Shown: piece after piece, positions 22,855 through 35,068 of the stretch
Layout: each line of letters starts with the position of its first letter
Numbering within the stretch: position 1 is the first letter of the stretch
NCBI GenBank assembly: GCA_947652605.1
Contig: OX393577.1
Coordinates: 2,170,868-2,234,867, forward strand
DNA from: Elmis aenea
Lineage: Eukaryota; Arthropoda; Insecta; Coleoptera; Elmidae
Direction: 5' to 3'
DNA: 64,000 nt
The notes under the pieces: generated by a model
What the model was told of the DNA's origin: nothing
Seen by the model: only the letters and a program-made list of their open reading frames with translations
Database searches by the model: none
Position numbers and translations under genes: made by a program

Positions 22855-23225
22855 GTGAAATGGCAGAAAACGTAATATTACATCTTAAAAATAATGCGAG
22901 GAGTACCTAGGAGGTACAGAATTTAATCAAAAGATGGAGAAGAATCAATTAAGATGGTTTGGACATCTACTACGCATGCCAGAAAGTAGATATGCGAAAA
23001 TAGGGTGGAAAATGCAGATGGAGGGAAAAAGAAATAGAGGAAGACCAAGAATAAAATGGGAAAAAGAAGTGAGGCAGAGAATAGAAGACAAAGGAGTCAG
23101 CTGGAGAGATGTGCCACAATTAGCTAACGATAGGCAGGAGTGGAGAAAATTAATACAGAAATAGAAAAGCATACCTCGACACCGAAAGGTACAAGAGGAA
23201 CCGATTAAGAAAAAGATATACTGCT
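22855..23225 (+). pseudogene. RTE-like LINE C-terminal tail (family B, plus copy)
   Basis: The open frame 22934-23164 reads MEKNQLRWFGHLLRMPESRY, then EGKRNRGRPRIKWEKEVRQR and WRDVPQLANDRQEWRKLIQK before the stop. LRWFGH and RGRP-x-W are the C-terminal marks of RTE-like LINE proteins. The 3' UTR continues with ACCTCGACACCGAAAGGTAC. The same coding and 3' UTR text occurs inverted at about 35890-36110, so these are two copies of one family. Everything upstream of the tail is missing. Confidence 0.85.
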
Positions 23226-23520
23226 AAAAAAATTTAGCCTTATTCTCTTTGTCTTGATGAATTAACGGATGTATCTAATACTGCTCAACTAGTAATTATT
23301 TTTTGTGGAGTAGAGATAAAGTTAAATGTTACTGAGGAATTATTAGATTTGGTAAGGATGAAAGGAACGACCTACAACAGCTGAGAATCTCTATTTTGTT
23401 TTAAAAACTGATTTAGAAATTAAAAATGAGGAAATCGCTTCGAATTAACTACGCTTCTTACTAAGAAATTTAAAAGCGAATTTTTTGGGGAATTCTTTGT
23501 TTGTCACTGCGTTGCTCATA
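23226..23520. other. Non-coding DNA
   Basis: Nothing recognised. Confidence 0.4.
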
Positions 23521-25625
23521 CACCGTAAAAAGTTTTTCTGTAAATTTACCACGATAATCATTGGCTTTATTTAGCCATGGATAATCATAGTAAATTTCCA
23601 ACTTAAAATGTAAATTTACATAAGTGATGTAAAATTACAAAAGTAGTGTAAAACATTTTTACATAAAAACTGTAATAATTTACATTTAGTTTATAGTAAA
23701 TTTCCATATAAGAAAGTTAATGTTACTAATGTTTTCATCTTATTTAAGGGAACGTTACACGTAATATGTAAATAATATGTATTTTACTGTATAGTATAAT
23801 CTGTAAATTTACACCAATATTTTGGGAGTTTACAGAAATTTTTAGTGTTATTACAATTTGTGTGTGTTGAGTGTGATTAAGTGTGATTAAGTGTGTCAGA
23901 AAGATTTGAGGCATAAGCAGTTTTTCCGATCAACAATGATTGCAATTTTGAATACCTACAATCAATGTTGACATCCTGCTACCACTACAAACTTTTAATA
24001 ATACATAATTATAAACACAGTTTTTTTTTTACAAAGAAATCTCCAGTAATGGAGATGTTGTAGGTTGTGGTACAATAAAAATATTAAACATGTTTAATAT
24101 AAATTTTATTGGTCTATAAATATAAAAAAAAACTTAGCGCTAATAATGACTCAACATAAAAATATACATTGCAATTTGGCTTTAGATAATGACATTTTTA
24201 TAAAAACAAATATGTTAGTTCAGGTACATAACTTCTGCTTCTTAAATGATACGAAAATATCTTAAATTTATAATAACTAAAACACAAATAATATGGACAT
24301 GCAGACAAAAGTCTTTTACAAAATAATGATACATGAATAACTTAACAAACTATGATGAATGTTATAATAGTATAGACCTAAATCTAAATAATAACTTTAA
24401 GATAGGTATTTAATAAACATGGGATACTTTGTTTCCTTTATTTAAAGTAATTTTGACAGGAGCAACATAATTCTTATTCCGTTTATAATATTTTTCACGC
24501 AAATAATTTGTTCCTAATTTTGTATGCGCTAAGTAAAAAAGATCTTCTGTGATAAAGCGCTTGTTTACTTCTATTCCAATTTCTGACGATTTGTTAACAA
24601 TAAATGAATTATTTAATTGGCTAATATCTCCGAGACCGTCCATTAACGTTTGTAACGATTTTTTTTTGGTAAAAAGAACTTTGATTCCAATGTTAAATAA
24701 AGAGAAGAAAATAACTTACTGAGTAATTTTAAACTCTCACTACTTATTTCATCAGCAACACTTTCAAACACACTCAGCTCCAGATCTTCAGAATTATTAT
24801 TAAGCTTACTGATTTTCATTTTAGCAATTAGTTCAACTTGCGATCTTTTTTCGTAATAATGTTTTCTTACAAAATGAGACTGAATGGTAAATAAACTATC
24901 AAAAGAATTTTTTACATTGCAATATGCCTTCAGTGGACATTTAACTCGTTTTCCAGCTTTTATAGGTTTATAAAAATGACTGGTAAAAACCTTTTTTTGG
25001 TAACTTTTAAAATCACAGTTTCCACATTACATTTATATAAGAAATTATTTGAGACGTCAATTTCATAGTGCATTCTGGTTAGGTGCGTGACAAACGCTCC
25101 GTATTTTCGGAATCGCATAGAGCAGCCATCGTGCAAACAATTAAAGCTGTTTGCAGTTTATCGGTGCAAGTAATTGTGTAAATCTTATTTTCTTATTGTA
25201 GTAAATGTTGCGTTGCAGACGCTGCATTTATACATTTTTTGTAAAAAAAAGAATTTTTATTCACCTGCAAAACTCACAGAACACTTCCAACCACATAGAC
25301 ATAGACAACGCACAATGAACAAATCTTAAAGAAACCGACACGAAAACGTGTTACAACCCGCAATTCGGTGTATGTGGTGGGATAATTTTACATAGTTTCC
25401 TCATGTAAATGTCTAGTAAGACTGTAAATATTAAGTAATTTTACATAGCGTTTTGTAGTTTTAATTTCATACTGTAAAATACTTGTAAAGTTCACCAAAA
25501 CTTAGTATTTTTACTATTAAACGAATGGAATAAGCCATTTACATTGTTTTTGTGGTAATTTTTATGTAAACTTACATATTAGCACATGTAACTTAGGTGT
25601 ATTTTTACATGCATTTTTTACAGTG
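23521..25625. mobile_element. CACTA (EnSpm)-like element with zinc-finger gene remnant
   Basis: The ends are CACCGTAAAAAG at 23521 and, reversed, CACTGTAAAAAATGC at 25625, each flanked by TA. The first 80 bp (for instance CCACGATAATCATTGGC) also match, inverted, the terminus at 63530-63645, showing a repeat family. Both subterminal zones are packed with GTAAATTTAC/TTTACA motifs, as in CACTA elements. CACTG tips with a T-rich TTTTTACAGTG mirror are known for animal EnSpm elements. The centre carries a minus-strand C2H2-finger protein remnant; no transposase core is left. The superfamily call rests on ends and cargo type, not on a transposase. Confidence 0.6.
24410..25150 (-). pseudogene. C2H2 zinc-finger protein of a transposon, degenerate
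   Basis: From about 25140 downwards the minus strand reads CLHDGCSMRFRKYGAFVTHL followed by TRMH, a C-x4-C-x12-H-x4-H finger. After a frame change it gives KCPLKAYCNVKNSFDSLF then TIQSHFVRKHYY, a second finger-like unit with QSHFVRKH. Further on are SVFESVADEISSESLKLLSK and LYLTLESKFFLPKK, then, in the open frame ending at 24410, MDGLGDISQLNNSFIV. The order of two fingers followed by a helical region with L-x-L-E-S-K-x-F-L-P resembles accessory zinc-finger proteins carried by some animal DNA transposons. Several frame changes make it nonfunctional. A host zinc-finger pseudogene is the alternative, but the position exactly inside the inverted ends favours transposon cargo. Confidence 0.55.
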
Positions 25626-26649
25626 TAGGTACCTATTGAAAGTTTATGAGCGAAAAAAAAATCAAAATTTCTTCGGACCCTTCACACTATACTGTCCATA
25701 TCCACTAGAAAGTTCGACCCGTTACAATTTCATACAATGCAATTGGTTCTATGGCTTAAAAGCTTGCACGGACCTGCTGTACTGAGTGTTTCGGTTAATG
25801 TTATTATTCAATATTAAAACTAATGATATAAAGGTGTTGATCATTTCTTAAATTAAGAAAAAAAACAAAGCAAACCGAATACTTTCTTTGATTTTACAAG
25901 TTTTACAGAACGCTACACACATTTAAAAAAAATAGATTCTAAATGAGATGAAGTTGCAGTTGTTGTGATTTTTTCAGTGTGAATCTTTTTAAATCTTCCG
26001 TTAAAACACACTACCTCGTAATCGATAGTATTACACGTTATAATGTCTGTTACTAGAAAATTGGTCTACTATATCTGAGCTATTCCAAAAAGCACAAAAC
26101 ATGTAGCTTTAGACATATTACACATAGTAACTTTATTACGTAAATATTTTATGTAAATATGAGAGTCTGAAGCTTTGGAAAGAAGAATGTCTGAAGTTAT
26201 ATAGGCACAGGGTTTCTCTCTGTCTATATATAAAGTTTTAATACAGCAGAGTTAATATCATGTCTGCATGGAATATTAATATTGAACTTTCTACATCTCG
26301 TCTGAAATCAGCAACCCCTGGTCCAATTTCTCATCCTCTTCGCTTTACCATATAGATCAAAATTTACAGAGTTGCAACCTTTCGTAAAATAAATAAATAT
26401 GATTTTTAAATTTACGTAGGTACAGTTTTCACAGTGTTATTAAATTTCGTTGAACAAAGCCAAATGCTGGGATATTACTTATAGATATTGTTTGTTATAA
26501 TTAAGTTTAAAATCAATAGTTTTAACTCTTGACTATTAAAAATATCTGTGCAAACAGGGCGACCCGAACTTAAAGCAAATAGTCTTAATGGCGTCTAATA
26601 TTTTACAATGCAAATACCTATTGTGTACTTGTGATATTTAAGTTAAAAA
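25626..26649. other. Non-coding DNA
   Basis: No recognised coding or repeat features. Confidence 0.45.
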
Positions 26650-27420
26650 ACAATACTATAGCGACGTTTGCCGACCGACACGGCTATTTTAACAGTAGGA
26701 AGAAACAATATAGAATCATCCGAGTAATTACAAGCAGCTGCCAATCACATCAACAACTGGACAAAAACATGGCATATAAAGTTAAATGAAACTAAGTCAG
26801 TACAAGTCAATTTCACCAACAAGAGACTGAACATGTACCAACCAACTTAAATAATAAACTAATTCCATACTCCAACACAGCAAAATACTAAGGTATTACA
26901 TTGGACGCTAAGCTACTCTGGGAGATCCATGTCAAGAAAAAAAGGGAAGAGATAGGTAGATATCAAATAAAAAAATGTTCTGGCTAATCGGGAGGAATTC
27001 CTCTCTGTCTCTATAATAGACTTTTGCTTTACAAGCAAATTTTAAAGCCTGTATGGACATATGGGATACAGCTACGGGGATGCACCAAACAGAGCAACAT
27101 TCAGATCATCTAGAGATTTCAGAACAAAACGCTAAGGAACATCGCTGATGCACCCTGGTATTGCAGAAATAGTGACATACATCGGGACCTCAACATGGAC
27201 ACTGTAACCAACACCATTAACAAGTTTGCCAAGAGCCACGAAGAAAGGCTCCATCAACATGTAAACGTCGAGGCGATCCATCTCCTGGACACTACAGGAT
27301 TGATAAGAAGACTTAAAAGGGTTAAACCTTTTGAGTTAGTTTAAGCAAAAGCTTAAAAGCGGAGACTGTGTGGTAGTGTGCACGTTAATAATTAGTGTAC
27401 TTGTATGTTAGCAAACTGAG
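26650..27420 (+). mobile_element. Jockey-clade LINE 3' end, copy 2
   Basis: The text starts at ATFADD with one extra base after it (near 26666), then TAILTVGRNNIE, LQAAANHINNWTK, KLNETKSVQVNFTNKR, KYxGITLDAKLLWEIHVKKK-like sequence, KPVWTYGIQLRGCTKQSNI and APWYCRNSDIHRDLNMDTVT, and ends RVKPFELV-stop. It shares long stretches and the 3' UTR (TTAGTTTAAGCAAAAG) with copy 1 at 6430-7240. Several small indels, including one that removes a base from the WTKTWHIK-like stretch, break the frame. Both copies begin near the FADD motif. Confidence 0.87.
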
Positions 27421-29031
27421 GACTATTTATACATTGTCAATTCAAATTGGAAACAAGTCGACTTTTTTAAATTTGCCGTGTATCAACCAGGCTTTTTCGG
27501 CACCGCGGTGCATTAAATCAGTATGGAATTTACATAGATATTTAAGGTTCTCGTTGACTCCATTTTAAAATAAAACTTTTTTTTATCAGAAACATTCTCT
27601 TTAGGGCCTCGAAGCACAAATTTTATCTTAATTGAATCGGCAACCGAACTGTATAATGATATATTTATAAATTCATATCGAACCTAACTTTTTTTTCGAT
27701 TCTACTGAATCGAAACTTTAGGCTCGCTCTTTTTTATATTGCAATCGCCAAAATTAATTCATCAATTGGGTTCTTAATGAGTGGTATAGACTTATGAAAA
27801 ACTTATCAAATTGCAAATATTTTTATTATTATTTTTAACTTACTTACCATTAAACATACTCTCTACTTCGAAGCTCAACGTACTGACCATTTGTCTTATC
27901 TTAAGAGGTTAAAGCAGTGCAAAGTTACGTCTTTGATGCGATATCAAACCTAAAAACTAAATTGTGATGGTCCTCTTTGTTCAAAAGTTATTAAGTTATT
28001 TTATTTCTTTTGTTTTTAAACATGCAAAAAAAAAAAAAACTTTTGCTCAGGAACTTTATATTCGTCACTGATCTAACAAGATTTTGGATCAGTAGTTTCG
28101 TCTGTTTGGAGCAATCATCAACTTTGCTATTGTTTATTGGATCTATAAGAACATAATGATCCAAAATGTATAAAATTTTTAGTACAAAAGCTAATTAAAT
28201 CAGCGTATAAATACCAAAAAGTGCCTGTTTAAATGGTTATAAGTTTAATTTTATATATGTATATGAGATTTTAAAAAAATTTCATAATTTACTAGATAAA
28301 ATCTTGGTGATTTTATTGCATTTGAATGTGCACGAAGAGGGCTGGCTAAAGAAAAGTCGTTAGCAGCGTCATTAGTTACCTCTTAAAATAATGCGCCGGC
28401 AGTTCTACGCGTTCCCAGTCGCTAAGAGAGCATCGCTGGCCAGTAATTAAAGCAGTACAGGCACGCCCTGTCTAGGGGAATTCGCCAATGAACGTTCTTG
28501 ATTGCGTAATTAGAACAAGTCTCTATCTTGGTTTGAAGTTGCGCGTCCAATCCCTGCTTTTGATTACACTTTTGCTACTGGTAGAGGAATTGCCACCGAT
28601 TCATTTTATTGGCTGGAATAACATGACAATGTTTTTTTAAAAAGGTTTAATGATATCATTGGCTAATGGGAAAGCAATTAGCCAATATTAATTACACAAT
28701 TCTCCGGCCAATTGTCTTAATCTGAAATACTGAACTTCAAGTTGCTTTCAGAAACAATATTTCTTAGACGTAAATACTTTATTAATAAAATGGAAGTACT
28801 TGTAATGGAAGTATTTAATTAAAATTACAAAGTACCCAATGAAATTGTCAACTGAACGTTTTTCATACTAAAATAATGTACAAAACCATAAAACTTGTTT
28901 AAAAAAACTGTAGATGCCAAAGGTTGGTGAAAGTCTGTTCCAAAAATATTAAAATTTGATACACAATCTTAGGCAAATAACATATAATTTCCTTTTAGAT
29001 ATATTGACACTACTTTTAAGTGCGTAGAAGG
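27421..29031. other. Non-coding DNA, partly of higher complexity
   Basis: 28340-28760 is less AT-rich and non-repetitive (for example TGCGCCGGCAGTTCTACGCG) with no coding frame. It looks more like unique or regulatory sequence than transposon debris, which is an inference only. Confidence 0.4.
28658..28686. repeat. Perfect 10-bp inverted repeat with CCAAT boxes
   Basis: ATTGGCTAAT and ATTAGCCAAT are separated by nine bases. Each arm contains a CCAAT core and a TAAT core, so this could be a hairpin or a paired protein-binding site. A TTAATTA site follows immediately. Confidence 0.7.
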
Positions 29032-29328
29032 ATCACTATTGAAATCTCGTAAACGGTAAGAGCTACAAAAAAGTTTAAATTAGACAATTTATTCCCCTTT
29101 CTGAGACCTATTCAGTGATGCTTTAATGTTAAAAAAAAGTTCCATGGCACGCTAGATCATAAACAATAATCAAAATAGGCATTTTTTTAAAAAATCTTTA
29201 CCTAATAGCACGGTTATACTTGATGGTAGAAAAATATTTTTGGGGAACAATTTGTCTGAATTAAACTTCTTTGTAGCTCTTACCGTTTACGAGATACCAA
29301 TAGTGGCCCTTCTGTGTGGACCACCCTT
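29032..29328. mobile_element. CAGGGTG-family MITE with long inverted repeats
   Basis: The left arm (GGATCACTATTGAAATCTCG, then TAAACGGTAAGAGCTACAAA) is inverted at 29235-29328 (right end ACCACCCTT-TA). Arms match over about 70 bp up to a CCCC block. The interior (CCATGGCACGCTAGATCATA) is shared with the copy at 15620-15862. The outermost left tip has lost its CAGGGTG. Confidence 0.75.
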
Positions 29329-30650
29329 TATACTGAAATAGAAACAATGAAAAAATGTGTTCTCAAAAGCTTGAAATGCAATAATAATGTAATACAAAAG
29401 ATAATTCTGAGAAGCTGACCTAAAAACTTAATTTGGCACATCAAATTTTGTGTTTATTGCTAAGTTGCTTAATTATTTAAATCCCTGATTCATTTTTATA
29501 ACATACCTACGTCAGTCAATGCCCAATCTTATGTAAAGAGCATAAAATTATGGAAATAATATTTATTCACGACAAATTAAAACTGTTTTTGTTTATTTCG
29601 CTAATCAACTTATCATATTACGCTGTAGATTTTCATTGATCTTAATTTTTTCAGTTTTTACACTCAAAATAAAAACAAAACAGTTATACATAAGCTTTAA
29701 AATTTCCCTGACGCAATTATGTAGACCCTCCTTCTTTTAAAAATATCGATATTTTTGTATAGTCGTAACAGATAGCTTTCCTGTAACACAAAACGTTTTT
29801 GTAAACAGACCATTAAACCCTAATGGGTTGAATCAGAAGCCGAACTAACAAAGATTTATAGCAATTAAATAAACGTGAAAGCTTTAATACAAAATAAAGC
29901 GAATTTATATATATCCGCACGTACATATGTATGTGTACGTACCTATGTATATAAGTTCGGATGCTTGTATTTTACGTCGAGAAAGAGCAGTTATTAAGTG
30001 TTGCCTTATTAGGCCGTTAACGAAATGCGGAAAGCACGTATGTATGTACATATGTATGGATGTCTCATTACATATTGTGTCATTTAACTTATTCGTCGGA
30101 AATTTACCATTCAGAAACTTGTTTGTTTCTTGTGCTCATGAAAATATTTTCCTCCCTCGACGTTCCTCATACTAATAGAGAGTGTGTTGATAGTTTGAGT
30201 ATGATTCCGAGATAGTCCTATTCTAGGTGGTCGGATAACACAGAGATGCGCAGGCAATTTAAAACGCACGCGCCTTACCTCACGTCGATAGCATTGCTCT
30301 GCAGGTATTATATTTTTAAATGTGACCGGAATAATTTAATATTAACTGAACAAAACACCCATATGTTTAATAATATAGGTACCACTATTAAACGCAATGC
30401 GTGGCTTTCATAACGGAAAATGTAGCCTAATTTACTGATTAAAGTGTGCATATTTTAAATGTTCGAAAGTAAGATGTAGATACAAACAAACAGAAGCATT
30501 TCTCTTATTTACCTGGATAATAAAAAAAAAACTTAAAAGAACAAAAATTAAAAATTGTATACTTACCTACTTAAAAGCTTTTCCAAGTTTCGTAAATCAA
30601 AATGAACTTTTTTAAGTGCAGTGTGCTTCAAGCGAACAGCAAACGGTATA
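29329..30650. other. Non-coding DNA
   Basis: AT-rich. Short ATGTATGTAC/ACATATGTATG microsatellite-like runs lie at about 29920-30060. No gene found. Confidence 0.45.
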
Positions 30651-32321
30651 CAGGGTGCCCCAGATTACATTTCCAGCATGGGAATCTCGCTTATTGTAAG
30701 AGATACAAGTTTGCTTAAATCTTAAATTAGATGAACTATTTCCAAGTACGAGAGGAGCCACAATCAATTTTTAAAAATGCAAAATTCCTCGCGTTACCTT
30801 CTACATAAAAAAGTACCTTTAGAAGGTACAAATGAAATTGATTTAATGATTAAGACAAAAAAAATATGAGAAAAAAAAAGAAATTTGACATTTTCATATT
30901 TTTTGCTATAACATCTTGTTACGTTAATATTGTCCTATTGGGAGTTAGGTCCCATGAGTAGTAGTTCCAGTTTATTTTAGTAGTTCCAGTGTCCAGTCTA
31001 TTTCCACGGATGTCAAATTATATTACTTCCGTTTTACGTCACTTCTGGTTTTTCTTGGTCTATTCAAAGACACCTGTTTATTGTTGTAAAATAAAGATCC
31101 ATGTAAATCTTAGTTTAATATCGGTGGGTGCCGACTTTTTAAGTCACGCTAGTGCGAATTGGTTCCTGCCAATAAAACTATTGGATAATTTATTAACGCC
31201 AAGACAGGTAATCTTTTTCTTTAGACCACGTGAAAATTGGAGGTTATCTTATATTTCTTTTCTTTTAGGTGTCTTTAAGCTTGGTCTTAAACTTGGTCTT
31301 ACGTTTTGGTCTTGAGTTTGGTCTTAACTTTGGTCTTAAGTTTTGGTCTTAAGTTTTAGTCTTGAGACGGACGTTTTGTCTGAGCTCCTGTTCAGCTATC
31401 TTAGCCCCAGCTGTTAGCTTAAGTTTAAGCTTTGGGCTTACGCTTACTGTTCCTCGGCGTTATGTAATAACGTTTAATTAATAATTTTGTATTTTTGCTA
31501 GTGTTATTTAGTAACATTTAAATTAATTTGTTATTATCCTACGTTCTCAACAACCTTTGAGTGGCTTTAATGTCACCATATTTTTATTTGTACCTTACGA
31601 TTAATAAGTTAGGAACCGTACTCCGTTTGCAAGGTATTTTTGGTTATGTTATCGTTCGGTGATTTTAGCGCCGCAAGTTTTAATAGGTAGGAGAGCTCTT
31701 CCACTTAAGCGGATTGTATTAACTTCATTGAAACTGCATTATTATTCTTTTATGTATATGTTTGTGTATTTTAAATAGGTACTTGCAAACATCGGAACAG
31801 AACCAACCTTATTTCGTAGCAGGTACTTTCTTTTCGTTTAATTTCAGCGAATGTTCTTTTTATTAAAGTGGCCTTTCAAGTCTGTTGAGACAAGGAGTAT
31901 ATTATCGTCAAGTGTATTCTATGTTTTATTTGTTATTTTCAACATTTATTATTTATTTATTATTAAAGGCAAACATCATTCACGTCTACGAATTCTTTTA
32001 TTTCATTTCCTAGGTTTTTTCGCTATTTGAAACCTTATAGAATAAACAGTGTGGCGCCCTTATTGATATCTACAAGTTTATTTCTAATTCGGACCTACCC
32101 CTTCTCGTCTGAATTAGCCGCGAGTCCGAACTACCCCTTCTTGTTGCAAGAATAGTGGCTTTCTTAGAAAAGGGCCGATATTCCTGTAACAATCTGAAGC
32201 ACGAGCAATTTTGTACTTATAAAAATTGATTGTGGTTTCTCTTCTACTAAGGAATAATTCATCTAATTTAAACAAACCTGTATCTCCTATAATAAGCTGG
32301 AAATGTATCTGGGACACCTTG
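30651..32321. mobile_element. TA-flanked CAGGGTG element with about 150-bp inverted repeats
   Basis: Left: TA-CAGGGTGCCCCAGATTACAT at 30651. Right, reversed: TA-CAAGGTGTCCCAGATACAT ending 32321. Similarity continues inward through TTTCCAGC, a GAGATACA box, TTAAATTAGATGAA and CCACAATCAATTTTTA, about 150 bp in total. The interior has no transposase. It includes a GGTCTTAAG tandem run at 31262-31370 and a segment ending at TGGCGCCC (about 32051) that may be foreign sequence. Tc1/mariner-like by its TA flanks; no enzyme evidence. Confidence 0.75.
31262..31370 (+). repeat. Imperfect short tandem repeat (GGTCTTAAG-type)
   Basis: Seven to nine imperfect units of 12-17 bp, each containing TTGGTCTT followed by AAG, AAC, ACG or GAG. 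Confidence 0.8.
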
Positions 32322-32323
32322 TA

Positions 32324-34927
32324 TAAGTAATATTAATTCAAAACGATCATCGTCAACAGAACGTAATAAGTGAATTCAAGAGAGCTCATACATATCTTTC
32401 TATAATGTTATATAAAACAATACTTAAGATCTCGCGCCAACGTAGCCGAATGTCATCAATTACAGAAAAAAGTAGTCACGTTTTGCAGAGGCGTAATATT
32501 TTCTGGTATCGAAAACAAAAGCTCGTATAAGGACGTTTTCCCAGATACATTTTTCATGTAAATGGTGTCTCATATCGCATAAAGCAATCGTTTACAATAC
32601 ATAAATCCGCGGAAATCAAAGCTCGCGTGGTGTGGGCATAGCTCGTTTAGCTAAGCTTACCTCGACGGAGCCATCTGTCCACCGAAAGCTCAACATCAGG
32701 CTTTGATATATGTATGAGTTATATTGGATTTTGTTTATTGTATAAGTGGCACAACTAAATATCAAATGTCTTACCTCAGAGTGCTTTAAAATCCGACGAA
32801 ATATACTAAAAAAATTTAGGAAGCGTAAACAAGAGCCAAAGAACGCAATTTACATTGCAAATTGCAAAAAACTTGCATGTATACATTATTAAAACATATA
32901 GAAAAATAAGAAATCCACTGACGAAGCGACGAAATTCCCAAAGTCAGCCTAGATATTCTTCAAAAAGGTGTTTTACTCGCAAATAAGATAAAAGATATTT
33001 TAACTACACTTGTAAACACGTATATCTTTTTAAAATAATGATCTGAAATTTTGGTTATGACCATAGTGGCATCTGATCTGTTTAATGAAAATATTTTCAA
33101 GATGGTGACACTTCCGGACATACCGGAAATTGACGTCTACTTTCTTATTTCAAATACAATGGTCTGTTTTTTAATTGTTTTTTCGGATGTAGCACGTTGT
33201 TTTAGAGGGACTTTTAATAGCATTCCCTATACCTAAGTGCAGTCGTTCTTTAAAGTTCTGTACTTTTTTGAAATTTTTTTGATTTTCATCGTGATGCTTA
33301 ATATTATCTACCGCCGCCATTTTTGAAGAAAAAACGCTTTAATTTAGACTATGCATAGAAGAAACCTTGTAGTTCAATCTGGAATTTTTGCAATCGATGC
33401 ATTACTTACAAGGCTTCCAGAATTTAATTTTCTTTTAATACAACTTCAGACCACTAAAACTTGTTTTTTTCAAATGCAATGCCCAAATATTTTTAAAATT
33501 GATAAGGCTGAGCACGAGCAGTGCCCATTTGGAAACTCTTCTCTACATGAAAGTAGCGCTTTTTAGCTTAAAATCATTCTCGTTTTAGAAAATTAGATCT
33601 TGTTATAGCTAGCCTATTCGCCTTTATACAATTTACTCCTTATTCTTTAAAAATTTTCTTCCTGCATTATTAGTTTTTGACGCTCCGATTTTTAAGTGTT
33701 AATTCTATTTAGGTACCATTTATTTCCTTTAATAGTTTTTTCTCTAGTCGTCGTTTTTACTTTAAACTTTGACTTTATTTTACATTTTTTAGATTCCTGA
33801 ATTTTCGCTCTGCATACCTTTTCCGTGTATTTACTGGTCTACCATCTTTTATTTTCCGATTTGCACTAAGCACGCATTCGACTTGTCCTTTATCAATTGC
33901 CTCTACACTTTCTTAATTCGAAATACTTCACAATTTTTTGATTATATTTTTTCTGCAGTTGTATTTTAATGCATATTATCGATATTATTTCTTAAAAAAG
34001 TTATTCTTATAATGTTATTAAACTATTAAAAATCAAATTCAACAAGAGTAATCTAAATACTACAAACCTTTTTGCTTTTTCTTCTAGCTTTGCTCTTTCT
34101 ACAATGTTTTCTGAATACTTTGTAGTTTTTATAAAGGGAAAATAACAATTTCAGCGTAATACTATGAATTATGAAATACAATCCAACATCTAGATTAATT
34201 ACTTTTATCCGTTTTAAGTTTACTTTTGCACTTAAATTCAATACAGGAAATTCAAGTAGGTTTTATTTGCGCACGATAAAAAATGTAATTACGGCAAAGA
34301 ATTATTGTCACTGTGTGATATAAGAATAATTCCCATCTTCGTGGGGTAAGATAAGGGAAACTATTCGTCCGCGCAAGGGTACGCTTCTACCTCCGAGGCA
34401 GTAAATCCCCTGATATATCGCGGGGGTTAAGCAAATGTCCACTCCGCCAGCCACTCTACATATGTTATACATACAAATATACACTAACCAAATATACGCA
34501 TCATTACCACTGGACATGAACCAGACCTAATCCCGTCTATAACTAATGACGGTCAATGCTCAGCAAATATGCGTAGTACGACTGATGTAATACCATCATT
34601 TAGTTTATTGTTAGTAATTAATTATTATAATCAGTCGTTCATTGCTAGTAATAAGAATATGAAACTTTAAGATTAATTATTGTTTTTTTTTTTTTTAATT
34701 AAAACTGTTATAATGTTTTAATATAATTGAGTAATACCATATTATGGTCAAGCGTAATACCATTTGTAATAGTATATTACATAACAAGAGTTGTAAGAAG
34801 CATATTGCTTTACAACTCGTGTTATATAGTATACTTTTTCTACGAACACATAATACCTACGGTTTTAACGGCTTTTTGGCTAATATACACATGTAATTAC
34901 GTTGTCTTGTCAATTTTGACGTAAGCC
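32324..34927. other. Non-coding DNA
   Basis: A CACTTCCGGACATACCGGAA string at 33110 resembles the CACTTCCGGTTTCGCCGGAA string in the 17.8-kb palindrome and may mark a distant repeat relative. Moderately GC-rich patches lie at 32430-32700 and 34330-34450. No gene is supported. Confidence 0.4.
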
Positions 34928-35068
34928 TACTTTGAAATATCTAGACAAATGTGCCTTTTGCTTACCGTGCGTTACAACCCACTTACTATGCATGCAGGCA
35001 GTGTTTGACGAAAGGCTACTTCGATATTTCTAGACAAGTGTGCGTTTTGCTTACCGTACTGCACAAAT
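34928..35068 (+). repeat. Two-copy direct repeat, 88-bp offset
   Basis: CTACTTTGAAATATCTAGAC plus AAATGTGCCTTTTGCTTACC at 34928 recurs at 35016 as CTACTTCGATATTTCTAGAC plus AAGTGTGCGTTTTGCTTACC. Confidence 0.8.

Noticed and set aside
30917..32048. Possible LTR starting TGTTACG and ending AATAAACA next to TGGCGCCC
   Set aside because: TG...CA ends and an eight-base primer-site-like string are suggestive, but flanking duplications do not match, no second LTR or gag/pol text is present, and the primer-site match does not extend.
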